Source: Clostridium tertium (GTDB lineage Bacteria; Bacillota; Clostridia; Clostridiales; Clostridiaceae). Taken from it: 64,000 nucleotides of DNA. Below, piece after piece: positions 52,950 through 62,940 of the stretch (the first letter of the stretch is position 1; the number at the start of each line of letters is the position of its first letter). Under the pieces are notes generated by a model, which did no database searches, was not told the DNA's origin, and worked only from the letters and a program-made list of their open reading frames with translations. The stretch is taken from contig NZ_JAGGJY010000002.1 in the NCBI RefSeq assembly GCF_017873245.1, forward strand, positions 1-64,000, written 5' to 3'. A program made the translations under genes and the position numbers.

Positions 52950-54284
52950 CTATTTTAATGCTTTTAATGCTACAGAATTTAAGATACTCCAAGGTTTATT
53001 AAAATGTGGTTGGAAGAAAAAATCTGTCATTGCAAGTTCTTCAATAGACATTTCATTTTGAATTACCACTGAAAGAGTATTCATAAATTCAGTCATATCT
53101 ACCTTAGAAGCAATTTGTCCTCCAACAACTCTCTTTGTATCTTTTTCATAAACTAATTTTATCATAACGTCTTCGAAAGTAGGCATAAATTCTGGCCTGT
53201 TCTTTTCCTTTAATATTACGCTCTCTACTTCAAAATTAGTAGTAAGTTTCGCAACTTCTTCTGTTAGTCCTGTAGATGCTATACATTCATCATAAATCTT
53301 TATGCCAGATGTTCCTTGCGTTCCCATATATCTTAATGTTGGCTCTTTTATATTCCTAGCAATTAACATTCCCATTCTAACTGCGTTAGTTGCAAGAGGT
53401 ATATATCTACTATCTTTTGCTGGGTTATATCTTACCATACAGCAATCCCCAGCTGCAAAAACATCTTCTTTACTAGTTCTCATATAATCATCTATTATTA
53501 TGGCTCCATTTTTCAGAGTTTCTAATTTACCTTTTACTAACTTTGTACTTGGAGCAAATCCTATACAAAGTACTACTAAATCACCTTCATATTCGCCTTT
53601 ATCAGTAATTACTTTTTGAACCTTCCCATTATTGCCATTAAACTTTACTACTTTTTCACCTAAAACTAATTTAATTCCTCTATTAGTAAATTCTTTTTCT
53701 GCAATATCAGAAAATTCTTTATCTAAATACTTGGACATGATTCTATCTTCTGCATCAATTAATGTTACTTTTTTCCCTAACACTTCAAATGATTCAGCTA
53801 ATTCTACTCCTATATACCCAGCTCCAATTATAACTACATTATTTGCTGAGTCTTTCTTTTCATCAATTATCTTAGCATGATTATAATTTTTACATAGTAA
53901 TATATTTTCAAGGTCTAAGCCTTCTAATTTTGGAACTATTGGCCAAGAACCTAAAGTTAAAATAAGCTTATCATAATCATCTTCAAATTCTTCTGAGTTT
54001 ACTAAATTCTTAACTTTAATTTTTTTATTATCAAAATCTATATCTAGCACTTCATGCTTCATTTTTGCTATTATCCCACTACAAGATAAGTTTTCAGGAG
54101 AATTGTAAAAAAGCTTTTCGGGCTCTGTAACTACTCCTCCAACACTTAAAGCTATTCCACATGATAAAAATGAAATATTATCGTTTTTTTCATATACTAC
54201 AACTTCTGAATCTGGATATACTTCTTTTAAATTTACAACTGCTGAAGTACCAGCATGAGTGCATCCTATTACAATTACTTTCAT
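52950..54284 (-). CDS. nox: NADH oxidase, water-forming (Nox) family flavoprotein
   Basis: A 444-residue flavoprotein of the Nox/CoA-disulfide-reductase family without a rhodanese domain. The FAD motif is VIVIGCTHAGTSAVVNL, the redox Cys lies in SFLSCGIALSVGG at residue 42, the NADH motif is VVIIGAGYIGVELAESF near 150, and the second FAD motif is VFAAGDCCMVRY near 275. The single Cys42, normally a sulfenic acid, and the length fit the H2O-forming NADH oxidase, which detoxifies oxygen and regenerates NAD. GGAGAATAATTT precedes the ATG. It is paralogous to the enzyme at 3404-5104. Peroxide- or CoA-disulfide-type activity cannot be excluded. Confidence 0.88.
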   Translation of the reverse strand: MKVIVIGCTHAGTSAVVNLKEVYPDSEVVVYEKNDNISFLSCGIALSVGGVVTEPEKLFYNSPENLSCSGIIAKMKHEVLDIDFDNKKIKVKNLVNSEEFEDDYDKLILTLGSWPIVPKLEGLDLENILLCKNYNHAKIIDEKKDSANNVVIIGAGYIGVELAESFEVLGKKVTLIDAEDRIMSKYLDKEFSDIAEKEFTNRGIKLVLGEKVVKFNGNNGKVQKVITDKGEYEGDLVVLCIGFAPSTKLVKGKLETLKNGAIIIDDYMRTSKEDVFAAGDCCMVRYNPAKDSRYIPLATNAVRMGMLIARNIKEPTLRYMGTQGTSGIKIYDECIASTGLTEEVAKLTTNFEVESVILKEKNRPEFMPTFEDVMIKLVYEKDTKRVVGGQIASKVDMTEFMNTLSVVIQNEMSIEELAMTDFFFQPHFNKPWSILNSVALKALK

Positions 54285-54369
54285 AAATTATTCTCCTTTA
54301 TATAATTAGTTTTACTATTATATAAATAGAGTTTGCTAAAAATTATTTAATATTCATTTATAATGTCTC

Positions 54370-55350
54370 CTACATATTCTTTGCAATAAACTCTAGCATT
54401 TTTATACCAACTGATACAATTTCATCTATGTTTATTTGTGAAAAATCATGACTAGCTCCCTCTAAGGTTATAAGTTCTGCTTTATTTCCTTTTTCTTTAA
54501 GTTCATCATATAATATTTCTGCATTTTCATAAGGTACCGTATTATCTTGTTTACTATGAACTATTAAAGTATTTGGCTCATTTTTATCTACATAATTCAC
54601 TGGACTATAAAGTTTTAAGATATCTTCCCTTTGTTCTCCTACTGAATTTATTATTTGCTCTAAATCCCATTGAACATTACTAGTATCTAATGTTGTTAAA
54701 TCCGTTGGTCCAAAAAAGTCTATTAAGTACTTTATATTTGATGGATAATCTTTTAATTCCTGTGAATCAATAAACTGATCTTCAGCACTATATGCAGCCA
54801 TTAATGCTAAATGTGCTCCAGATGATGCTCCTATAACACCTATTCTATCTGCATTAAATCCAAAATCATCTTTATTCTTATGTATCCATCTTATTGTATC
54901 CTTCACATCACTAATTTGTTTACTGAAGTTCTCTTCTCCATTCATAAGCTCATAGCTAGTACTTATTATTGTAAAGCCTTCTTCCCTAAATGCATCTAAA
55001 AGTGGAGATATAGCTTCTGGTATTTCATTATTTCCATATACCCAACTTCCACCATGTACGTATAATATTACTGGTGAGCCACCCTTAACACTCTTTTTAG
55101 GTCCATAAATATCAAGAGTTAACGAAGTTCCATTAGTATTTTTATATATAATATCATCATAATCAATAGAATCTATTGACTTTAATGACAAATCTTCTGT
55201 TAAGTTTTGCCCATTTTCTGCAAACTCACTGTATTTCTTTAATACACTTGTGTATAAGGATATTCTATCCCTTATAGAATATATAAAAACTCCACCTGCT
55301 ATAACTACTACTAAAATTACTATCCCTATAACTTTAAAAAATTTCTTCAT
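54370..55350 (-). CDS. Membrane-anchored alpha/beta-hydrolase (esterase/lipase)
   Basis: A 326-residue hydrolase with one N-terminal membrane segment (about 5-28, FKVIGIVILVVVIAGGVFIYSI), so the catalytic domain is probably extracellular. The oxyanion motif is LYVHGGSWVYGNNE near residue 100, the nucleophile Ser is in GVIGASSGAHLALMAAY near 170, and the acid and His are in HSKQDNTVPYENAE and LEGASHDFSQI at the C-terminus, as in the HSL/BD-FAE carboxylesterase group. ATG 55350 behind GGAAGGAGAAGTA is chosen over one five codons upstream. Monocistronic. The substrate is unknown; acylated sugars or peptidoglycan esters are possible. Confidence 0.85.
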   Translation of the reverse strand: MKKFFKVIGIVILVVVIAGGVFIYSIRDRISLYTSVLKKYSEFAENGQNLTEDLSLKSIDSIDYDDIIYKNTNGTSLTLDIYGPKKSVKGGSPVILYVHGGSWVYGNNEIPEAISPLLDAFREEGFTIISTSYELMNGEENFSKQISDVKDTIRWIHKNKDDFGFNADRIGVIGASSGAHLALMAAYSAEDQFIDSQELKDYPSNIKYLIDFFGPTDLTTLDTSNVQWDLEQIINSVGEQREDILKLYSPVNYVDKNEPNTLIVHSKQDNTVPYENAEILYDELKEKGNKAELITLEGASHDFSQINIDEIVSVGIKMLEFIAKNM

Positions 55351-55577
55351 TACTTCTCCTTCCATAAATATAATAGATTCTTTACTATTTTAATTTATAT
55401 TATATTTTAAATATTTATACAATAAATTAAACTTTTATTAAATTTAATAAGAATATAATTTATTTTGTAATGACTAAAATAGTATATATTAATTATTTAT
55501 TTTAATTTTGTATTTCTGTCAATAATGTTTATGTATAGTAATACACTATATTGATATTAAATTTAGGAAGTGATTTT

Positions 55578-56681
55578 ATGAAAAAAAGATTATTTTTATT
55601 AATATTTTCATTAGTATTTTCACTTATTTTAATTGGATGTAATAAAAGTAAAAACGAACCCCTATCTAATCCTTCACAAAATATTGTTGATGAAGAGAAA
55701 GATTCAGGTAAGGACAAAGATAAACCAAATGATGATAAAACGCTAGATAATAATTCTAATGAATATAAATCCATTACTAATACTAAAGTTCGTTTGTTTT
55801 ATTTCGACTCTTCAAAATTGCAGCTTTATTATGTAGATAAAGAGATTCAAGTATCCGACAAGGCTATAGTAAAAGCTTTAACAAAAGAACTTCAAGATTA
55901 TTCTCCTAACAATAATTTTTTAAATTTAACTAATGAAGTAGAAATTACCTCTGCTAAATTAGATGAAAACAAAAAACTTCTAACTATAGTATTTTCTTCT
56001 TCCTACGTAGATAAAATGCTTCTTGGATCTTCAACAGAAAGTGGACTATTGTCTTCATTGATATCTACTTATGCATATAATTTAGATGTTGACAAGGTTG
56101 CTATTTATTTTGGAGATAAACTATACACTTCTTTGAAGGGTGATCTCCCTAAGGGCTATTTCGATGTAGATTTTAGTTCTGCTATTCCATATTCTAAGGA
56201 TTCTTACAATAATCCTAATACTGAAAATAATGAAGAAACTGATACTGTAAAAAAGACTATGAATTCTAGAATATATTACTACAATTGCACTGATGATATA
56301 TTTTATTATATAAATAAGCCAATTGAAGTAATAGATGGAGCCTTAATAACTGCCTTAACAAATGAATTAAAGAATCCTCCAAGCCAAAATTTATTTAGTT
56401 TTAGCAATGACTTAGCTATTCGTTCAGCTAAATTAGATAAAGAAAATAATACACTAACCGTTGATTTATCAAAGTCTTATTATAATTTATTAAGTAAACT
56501 TGGCTCTGGAGGTGAATCAGCTGCTTTAAAATCTTTGGCTTTAACTTATGGATATAATTATGGAATTGATAAAGTTATAATATTAGTAAATGGAAAACCT
56601 TATTCCGGTAGTCATATAATTTTGGAAGTAAATGAGTGTATTAACATTAATGTAGATAATATTAAACCTTTAAATATTTAA
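55578..56681 (+). CDS. Lipoprotein with two GerMN domains
   Basis: A 367-residue lipoprotein. The signal sequence MKKRLFLLIFSLVFSLIL is followed by the lipobox LIGCNK (Cys at about residue 21). An acidic/Lys-rich linker (DEEKDSGKDKDKPNDDK) precedes two GerMN domains, about 75-195 (KVRLFYFDSSKLQLYYV, ALTKELQD, VDKVAIYFGDKLY) and about 240-360 (SRIYYYNCTDDIFYYI, ALTNELKNP, IDKVIILVNGKPY). GerM-type lipoproteins act in sporulation, cortex and germination. The start is ATG 55578 behind TTAGGAAGTGATTTT. It is monocistronic and isolated on the plus strand. The two-domain layout is like Bacillus GerM. Confidence 0.85.
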   Translation: MKKRLFLLIFSLVFSLILIGCNKSKNEPLSNPSQNIVDEEKDSGKDKDKPNDDKTLDNNSNEYKSITNTKVRLFYFDSSKLQLYYVDKEIQVSDKAIVKALTKELQDYSPNNNFLNLTNEVEITSAKLDENKKLLTIVFSSSYVDKMLLGSSTESGLLSSLISTYAYNLDVDKVAIYFGDKLYTSLKGDLPKGYFDVDFSSAIPYSKDSYNNPNTENNEETDTVKKTMNSRIYYYNCTDDIFYYINKPIEVIDGALITALTNELKNPPSQNLFSFSNDLAIRSAKLDKENNTLTVDLSKSYYNLLSKLGSGGESAALKSLALTYGYNYGIDKVIILVNGKPYSGSHIILEVNECININVDNIKPLNI

Positions 56682-56739
56682 TAAAATATTTTCTTATATA
56701 ATTAAATAATTGAAATACAAAGCCTATCATACTTTTTTA

Positions 56740-56790
56740 TAGAAAAACAGTAGTTAGTTTTATTTTTATACCAAACTAACTACTGCATCT
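56740..56790 (-). terminator. Terminator between the GerMN gene and the AAA+ gene
   Basis: CAGTAGTTAGTTT (56748-56760) pairs with AAACTAACTACTG (56773-56785); the T run lies on the minus strand, so it mainly ends the AAA+ gene. It uses the same 13-base stem as the threonine aldolase terminator at 26441. Confidence 0.65.
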
Positions 56791-56944
56791 ATTAAATCAT
56801 ATTCTAAATTTTGAAGATATGTAGTTACTACAAAGAAATTAATAGTAACTACAAGCAATGAATAAATAAAATATATAAATACCCTATTACCAATATTGCT
56901 TTTCTATTTCTCCTTATTTCTTTATAACTTCATATTTAAAACAA

Positions 56945-59900
56945 TTACTCAAAAATATTCTTTAATAAAAATTGATCTTTACTTTTAATAATATCACTTG
57001 AAATTATTACACTCATTTCTTTAGGATTTATTTTATGGTCACAAATTCTAATACTTTGTTCTCTAATAAGAATATCTAAATATTGTTTTATCATTAACCC
57101 GTTTCTTAAACTCAAATTTCTGTTCTCATCTAATTCAATTATTGCCTTATTTAAAGTTTCTTTAGCTTCATCGTCTAAAATATATTTCTTGCTTTCTAAA
57201 ATACTTAATGACATATTAAATAATTCATCTTTCTTATAATCTTTAAAGTTTAGCATTGATGGAAATCTATAATTTAATTCTGGATTTACCTGCATAAGTC
57301 TTTTAATATCCTTGCTTTTTCCTGATAAAGTTATAACTATTCTATTACTATGCTTATCTATAAATTTAATTAAATCCTTAATTATCCTATTTGATGTATC
57401 TTCTAATAAGAATTCAGCATTATCTATATAAACTACTTTACCAACTTGCCTATTTAAAATATCTTCAATAGATATACCATTTTTCATATTATCTATAATT
57501 TCCTCTTTGCTTAAATCCACTATACTTTTAGCTTTTACAACTCCCATACTATATAATGTTTCTGATAATATATTTAGTACAGTTTTTTTACCTGTTCCGA
57601 TATCTCCAGTAAAAATTATGTTCATATATCTATTTATATCAGTGGATAGACCTAGTCTTTTTCGTCTTTCCTTCACTCTCATTAATTTATATTGATTTCT
57701 TAAAAACTCTTTAGCTTCCTCATTTCCAATTAAATCTTTTAATCTCACTTCTAAATCAAATTCATTGTCATATTGAGAAGTATTAAGCCTTTCCACATCC
57801 TTAGATGTTATTAAATTCATCTCATAAACACTTATATCTTCTTCTGCAATTCTTATACTTTGAATTCTTATTAAATTTTCAACATAATTTCTTACCATTC
57901 TACCATTTCCTGATTGTGCATCAGAATTTTCATATATATCAACAAAACTCTTTTTAAGTGCTGCATATCCATTCTTAGATAATTTAAATCCTTTTGACTC
58001 AACTAATCTTATAGCCATTTCTAAAAGTTCATTTGGATTATAGTCTTCAAAATTAGTCCATAATGGAAATCTTGACCTTAGTCCAATATTTACATCAAAG
58101 AATTCTTCCATTTCTTTCTCATATCCAGCTAAAATAACTATTACTTCTCTTGAATAATCCTCAATTAATTTAAGAAGTGTTTCTATAGCTTCTCTTCCTA
58201 AACTATCATTAGCAAGAGTATACGCTTCATCTATAAATAAGACACCGCCTAAAGCTTCTTTAAACTTTTCTTCTGTCTTTTTAGCAGTTTCTCCCGGCAC
58301 ATTAGAAACAAAACTAGATCTATCTGTTTCTACTAACTGACCTATTTTTAGTAATCCCATACTGTTAAGCATTTGTGCAACCAATCTTGCTATGCTAGTT
58401 TTTCCTGTACCAGGATTACCTGCAAACACCATATTTAAATTTTGCTCTATTTCTGTATTTACTCCAACTGATTTTCTTTTTTCCTGAGCAATTAAAAGCT
58501 TATATTGACTTCTTAAAAGATTTTTAACTTCTTCTAGGCCTATTATATCTTTTAACTTTTCTTCTAAATCAAATTTAGCACTAGCTTTAAAGTTAAAATC
58601 TTCTCTTTCTAATAAATCTATTTCACTTTTATTACTGTTTAAATATTTTCTTGATGAATATATAATAGCATTTTCTATTATATTTCTTACAAACCTTGCA
58701 TTTCCTAAATCATTTTTTCCTGTAAGTTGATTTCTAGTAAACAAGTCTATTAAATCATTTTTTACATTCTTTGCAATTCTATATCCCTTTGCTTTTGCAA
58801 TTTGTAAAGCAATTCTATACATTTCTTCTGGATTATAATCTTCAAAATGAATTGTATTTGGAAATCTAGATTTAAGTCCCTGATTAAAACTTAAAAACTC
58901 TTCCATATCTTTTTCATATCCAGCCAATATAACTGTTAAATTATTTCTATTATCTTCAATTCCTTTTAATAAAGCATCTACTATTTCTTTTCCAACTTTA
59001 TCATCTTCGCTTTCACACAAAGCATATGCTTCATCAATAAATAGCACTCCTCCTATTGCTGAATTGACTATGTCATTTGTTCTTTTAGCAGTTTCATTGA
59101 CATTTTCTGTTATAAAATCTGCCTTGCTAACTTCAACAAATACTCCCTTTGATAATAATCCTAAAGCATTTAAATATTCATAAGTTATCCTTGCTGCATT
59201 TGTCTTTCCAGTACCTGCATTTCCTGCAAATATCATATTTAAAGATATTCTAGATGTTCTTAGCCCTAGTCTTTCTCTTATCCTCTGTACCTTATAGTTA
59301 TTTTCTATATTTATTAAAAATTCTTTTAAATCCTTAACACCTATTATAGATTCTAACTTATATCTGACCTCATCTAAAGTAGGAGTAGAATATTTATTTA
59401 ATCTATATATCTCGCTATTTACATTACAATATAGTTTATTACGATCTACATATATTAGTATTTTTTCTCCATCTTCTATAGCTTCCTTTAATATTAAGTT
59501 TCTTAATGGATCACTTACTTTATAATATATATATTCTGTAATCTCAAAGCCACTATTTTTACTGAAGTTTTTTTGAAGATATTCACCAACACCAAATTCT
59601 TCTTTTTCATTACTATTATCCTTAAATCCTAATAGAACTTGTATCCCTAAATCATCTTTTATCTTCTCAATTTCATTTGTTAACTTCTTTTTTATAATTA
59701 TATTTTTTTCTTTTTGGGTAAGCTCTCTAGTATGAAAATTTCTATCGCTATTTTTTAATGATACTTCTAAAAATTCTTCAAATTCATTTTTATCTTCGTA
59801 ATTATAAATAAATATAAAGAACTTATTATGGCAAACTATTTTATTAATTTTATTTTTATCTTGTTCTTTTGCCTCTACTAAAAATTTATTTTTAATTACA

Positions 59901-60319
59901 TAGTCATTATTTAGCTTAATACAAGTATTAGGATATATACTTGATAATAGCTTCATTATTTCCTTTGATGCTTTTTCGGTATTTTTAAAAATTACCCCTT
60001 CAGATTTATCATTGCCTAACTTTTCATATAAATCTGTTAAAAAAGCATTATAGCCCAGATTAAAATTATAGGATGCTAAATCAATTTCATCTAAATTCTT
60101 ATTTTTTATTAACTTCTTTTTATATAATTCATCAAAAATAGTCCTTATACTTACTTTCTTAAATGTATTTTTATGTCCTGCTACAATTGATATTCCTTTT
60201 TCTTCATTTTCTATTTTATTTATAAAATATTCCGATATTTCTTTAAAAAATTCTTTTTGGCCAATAAACTCTTTATTTAGCTTCTTTTCAATATCTAATA
60301 TTATTTCATTCTTATCCAT
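56945..60319 (-). CDS. Giant multi-AAA+ ATPase (CbbX/SpoVK-type) with degenerate outer modules
   Basis: A 1124-residue cytosolic protein with four recognisable AAA+-like parts. Part 1 (about 1-310) looks like a decayed Clp/ClpB-type module: FIGQKEFFKEISEYF, then AGHKNTFKK where Walker A should be, and a VSDPLRNLILKEAIEDGEKI segment like the ClpB C-terminal small domain. Part 2 has intact Walker A AGNAGTGKT near 368 and Walker B VLFIDEAYAL near 431. Part 3 has AGNPGTGKT near 637 and VLFIDEAYTL near 698. Part 4 has GDIGTGKKT near 908 and VYIDNAEFL near 965, lacking the usual Ser/Thr and Glu, so it is probably inactive. Parts 2-4 are CbbX/SpoVK-like, with GL.SRFP arginine motifs. The start follows GGAAGGACATAT. 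Confidence 0.85.
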   Translation of the reverse strand: MDKNEIILDIEKKLNKEFIGQKEFFKEISEYFINKIENEEKGISIVAGHKNTFKKVSIRTIFDELYKKKLIKNKNLDEIDLASYNFNLGYNAFLTDLYEKLGNDKSEGVIFKNTEKASKEIMKLLSSIYPNTCIKLNNDYVIKNKFLVEAKEQDKNKINKIVCHNKFFIFIYNYEDKNEFEEFLEVSLKNSDRNFHTRELTQKEKNIIIKKKLTNEIEKIKDDLGIQVLLGFKDNSNEKEEFGVGEYLQKNFSKNSGFEITEYIYYKVSDPLRNLILKEAIEDGEKILIYVDRNKLYCNVNSEIYRLNKYSTPTLDEVRYKLESIIGVKDLKEFLINIENNYKVQRIRERLGLRTSRISLNMIFAGNAGTGKTNAARITYEYLNALGLLSKGVFVEVSKADFITENVNETAKRTNDIVNSAIGGVLFIDEAYALCESEDDKVGKEIVDALLKGIEDNRNNLTVILAGYEKDMEEFLSFNQGLKSRFPNTIHFEDYNPEEMYRIALQIAKAKGYRIAKNVKNDLIDLFTRNQLTGKNDLGNARFVRNIIENAIIYSSRKYLNSNKSEIDLLEREDFNFKASAKFDLEEKLKDIIGLEEVKNLLRSQYKLLIAQEKRKSVGVNTEIEQNLNMVFAGNPGTGKTSIARLVAQMLNSMGLLKIGQLVETDRSSFVSNVPGETAKKTEEKFKEALGGVLFIDEAYTLANDSLGREAIETLLKLIEDYSREVIVILAGYEKEMEEFFDVNIGLRSRFPLWTNFEDYNPNELLEMAIRLVESKGFKLSKNGYAALKKSFVDIYENSDAQSGNGRMVRNYVENLIRIQSIRIAEEDISVYEMNLITSKDVERLNTSQYDNEFDLEVRLKDLIGNEEAKEFLRNQYKLMRVKERRKRLGLSTDINRYMNIIFTGDIGTGKKTVLNILSETLYSMGVVKAKSIVDLSKEEIIDNMKNGISIEDILNRQVGKVVYIDNAEFLLEDTSNRIIKDLIKFIDKHSNRIVITLSGKSKDIKRLMQVNPELNYRFPSMLNFKDYKKDELFNMSLSILESKKYILDDEAKETLNKAIIELDENRNLSLRNGLMIKQYLDILIREQSIRICDHKINPKEMSVIISSDIIKSKDQFLLKNIFE

Positions 60320-60445
60320 ATATGTCCTTCCATTCATTTGTTAATATACTCTAATTGAACTGTTCTATATTATTTTTATCAAAGTTGTCGAGACTTAGTC
60401 ATTAATATAGAAAATGCCGTACTTTTGAAAGCACAGCACCATGAA

Positions 60446-61612
60446 TTATATTAAATTATCTTTCTTCAATAAATTTAATAATGTTGGATTGAAATTAAAT
60501 TCACTTATAAGTGAATCAACTTCTTTTAAAGCTTTTTCCTTTTTCTCCTTGGAAACTTTGGATTTTGAAGCTCTTATTAATATATTTTTAGGTGAATGTG
60601 CAATGTCAATGAATTCTAAAAGCTGTGTTTTATATCCAGCTGCTTCTAAAAGATTTCCCCTTACTGCATCTGTCATTAATGCTGCCATTCTTTCTTGTAT
60701 TATACCATATTTAGTTAATATAGATAATGTATTTGCTTCCATTTGATGATTAAATTCATGTTGGCAACATGGTACTGAAAAAATCATCTTTGCATTCCAT
60801 TTTATTGCATTATATAATGCATAATCTGTTGCTGTATCACAAGCATGTAATGTTATTACCATATCAACATTATTTTCATACTTGTATCCATTTATATCTC
60901 CAAGTTCAAAATGTAAATTATCATATTTATATCTTTTAGCTATTTCATTACATTTTTTAATTACATCAGCCTTAAGATCTAAGCCTATCATTTTAACATT
61001 TATATGTTTTATTTCTACAAAATAATAATATAAAACAAAAGTTAAGTATGATTTTCCACATCCAAAATCTAATATAGTAAGTTCTTTATAATCATTTTTC
61101 TTTATTTCATCATCTATTATTTCAATAAACCTATTTATTTGCTTATACTTATCATATTTAGAATTTATAACTTTACCTTCTTTAGTGAAAACCCCTAAAT
61201 CTATTAAAGGCTCTATTATCATTCCCTCTTTTAATATATAATTTTTTTCTTTATTATGGCTCTTATTAGAAAGATTTGAATTATTGCTCTTTTTCTTCCC
61301 TAAAAATACTTTCCCTTTTTTTGATATCTTCAAATCAAAAGATGTTTCATTAGACCACGCTGATAATTGTTTGTAATTATCATTTACAATATCAAATAGT
61401 GCTTTTTCTAATTGATTAACTTCAATATTTTCATGAAAAACTTGCTTATCAGTAAATTTTTCTATTTGATAATATTTTTTCCCCTTATTATTTTCCTTAA
61501 GTAAAAAACTTATTTTATTATATTCAACTTCTTTATTTGCTTTATTACTAATAACTATCTTTATAATTTCTTCTTTTAACATTTCATAAATAGCATTTTT
61601 TAAATCTTCCAT
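60446..61612 (-). CDS. Class I SAM-dependent methyltransferase
   Basis: A 388-residue protein. The N-terminal 130 residues (NKEVEYNKISFLLKENNKGK region) form a separate mixed domain, and the C-terminal part is a Rossmann methyltransferase: motif I ILDFGCGKSYLTFVLYYYF near residue 190, acidic loop MIGLDLKADVI near 215, motif IV-like VDMVITLHACDTATDYAL near 255, then FSVPCCQHEFNHQ near 285. The DxGCGK and HACD/CCQHE signatures mark a conserved family of RNA or small-molecule methyltransferases also found in eukaryotes (METTL25/METTL-type). The target is unknown. AAGGGG lies upstream at long spacing. It is downstream of the endonuclease IV gene and upstream of the AAA+ gene. Confidence 0.85.
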   Translation of the reverse strand: MEDLKNAIYEMLKEEIIKIVISNKANKEVEYNKISFLLKENNKGKKYYQIEKFTDKQVFHENIEVNQLEKALFDIVNDNYKQLSAWSNETSFDLKISKKGKVFLGKKKSNNSNLSNKSHNKEKNYILKEGMIIEPLIDLGVFTKEGKVINSKYDKYKQINRFIEIIDDEIKKNDYKELTILDFGCGKSYLTFVLYYYFVEIKHINVKMIGLDLKADVIKKCNEIAKRYKYDNLHFELGDINGYKYENNVDMVITLHACDTATDYALYNAIKWNAKMIFSVPCCQHEFNHQMEANTLSILTKYGIIQERMAALMTDAVRGNLLEAAGYKTQLLEFIDIAHSPKNILIRASKSKVSKEKKEKALKEVDSLISEFNFNPTLLNLLKKDNLI

Positions 61613-61627
61613 ATATAAACAACCCCT

Positions 61628-61818
61628 TGTTGTAAATTACGAAGCAATTTATTAATGAAAGAATTAAAAAGTGAAAGAATTAAGGTTGTTTTGCTCCGCA
61701 AAACTTAAACTATAGGTGCCAAGCACTTTATATTCAAAATCCTTTAGGATTTTTACCTTAATTTTTTTCATTCCTTCATTTTTTCATTTTTTAATTATTT
61801 TGCTTCGCAATTTATAAA
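61628..61818. mobile_element. MITE-like non-coding element with inverted ends
   Basis: GTAAATTACGAAGCAA (61632-61647) and the inverted 61800-61815 (ATAAATTGCGAAGCAA) match at 14 of 16 positions and bracket about 185 non-coding bases. Inside are nested small palindromes: TTTTGC-TCC-GCAAAA (61689-61703), GTGC-CAA-GCAC (61716-61726) and AAAATCCT-TT-AGGATTTT (61736-61753). The interior repeats AATTAAGGT and its inverse. The whole segment could fold into one long imperfect hairpin. It separates endonuclease IV from the methyltransferase. Confidence 0.5.
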
Positions 61819-61876
61819 AATTCCGTATTGATAAGTAAATATTACACAAGAAATTACTAGATAGCAAGAATTTTTC

Positions 61877-62710
61877 TTATTCTACGTATTTACTTCTTAA
61901 TAGTTCTATTTCTTTTGCATAGCCATCAAGTTCATTTGGAGTTTCTAAGAAAAATGGTAAATGTTTTAGCTTTGGATGATTTATTATTCTTGTTATAGCT
62001 TCTAATCCTAAAGAACCCTCTCCAATTTTCTCATGTCTATCTTTATGACTTTTAAATGGATTTTTGCTATCATTTAAATGAATTGCCCTTAATCTATTTA
62101 ATCCTATTACTCTATCAAATTCTTCTAAAACTCCATCTAAATCATTTACTATATCATATCCAGCATCATAAATATGGCAAGTATCAAGACAAACTCCCAT
62201 TTTTTCTTTTAATTCAACTCTTGAAATTATTTCTGCTATTTCTTCAAATGTTCTTCCAACTTCTGAACCTTTTCCAGCCATAGTTTCTAATAAAACTGTT
62301 GTAGTTTGATCTTTACTTAATACAGTATTAAGTAAATCTACTATATAATTAATCCCTATCTCTACCCCTTGTTTTACATGACTTCCTGGATGAAAATTAT
62401 ATAAGTTATTTGGCATAAGTTCCATTCTATTTAAATCATCAACCATCATTTCTCTTGCAAATTCTCTTGTTCTTTCATCTGCTGAACATGCATTTAATGT
62501 ATATGGAGCATGAGCTAAAATAGTTGAAAAGTTATTTTCCTTAGCAATTTTTAAAAGTCCTTCCATATCCTCCATATTTATTTCTTTTGCTTTACCGCCT
62601 CTTGGGTTACGAGTAAAGAACTGAAATGTATTTGCTCCAATTTGTAGTGCTTCTTTTCCCATATTCTCAAAACCTTTTGTAGTTGATAAATGACATCCTA
62701 TATTTAACAT
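61877..62710 (-). CDS. nfo: Endonuclease IV (AP endonuclease)
   Basis: A 277-residue class II AP endonuclease that incises DNA 5' to abasic sites in base-excision repair. The TIM-barrel zinc ligands are visible in order: [93 protein letters not shown] and [12 protein letters not shown]. The length is normal. GGAGGTAATT before ATG 62710 fixes the start; a 4-codon extension is rejected. Probably monocistronic, with the MITE-like element downstream. Confidence 0.96.
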   Translation of the reverse strand: MLNIGCHLSTTKGFENMGKEALQIGANTFQFFTRNPRGGKAKEINMEDMEGLLKIAKENNFSTILAHAPYTLNACSADERTREFAREMMVDDLNRMELMPNNLYNFHPGSHVKQGVEIGINYIVDLLNTVLSKDQTTTVLLETMAGKGSEVGRTFEEIAEIISRVELKEKMGVCLDTCHIYDAGYDIVNDLDGVLEEFDRVIGLNRLRAIHLNDSKNPFKSHKDRHEKIGEGSLGLEAITRIINHPKLKHLPFFLETPNELDGYAKEIELLRSKYVE

Positions 62711-62940
62711 AATTACCTCCAAAGTATAGTCTTATTTCAATATTCTATATAATGTTCTATATTTTATAATCTTTTATAAAATATTTATTACCATATTCAT
62801 ATACAGATTTATAATATATAAACTAATTCTATTAACTGTTAGTTATATAAAATAATACTATAATAGTCTATACTAAATCAAGAACTAATTAATAATTTTT
62901 ATTACTTAATAAATATATATAAATTTAATATTTAAATTTA

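Noticed and set aside
55529-55774. 81-codon minus-strand frame overlapping the start of the GerMN lipoprotein gene
   Set aside because: Antisense to the signal peptide and linker; the Leu/Ser-rich translation reflects the reverse of Asp/Lys codons.
56945-60319. Possibility that the long AAA+ frame is a misassembly of several genes
   Set aside because: One uninterrupted frame with a single good start and smooth composition; the modules are diverged from each other, which argues for an old fusion or duplication.
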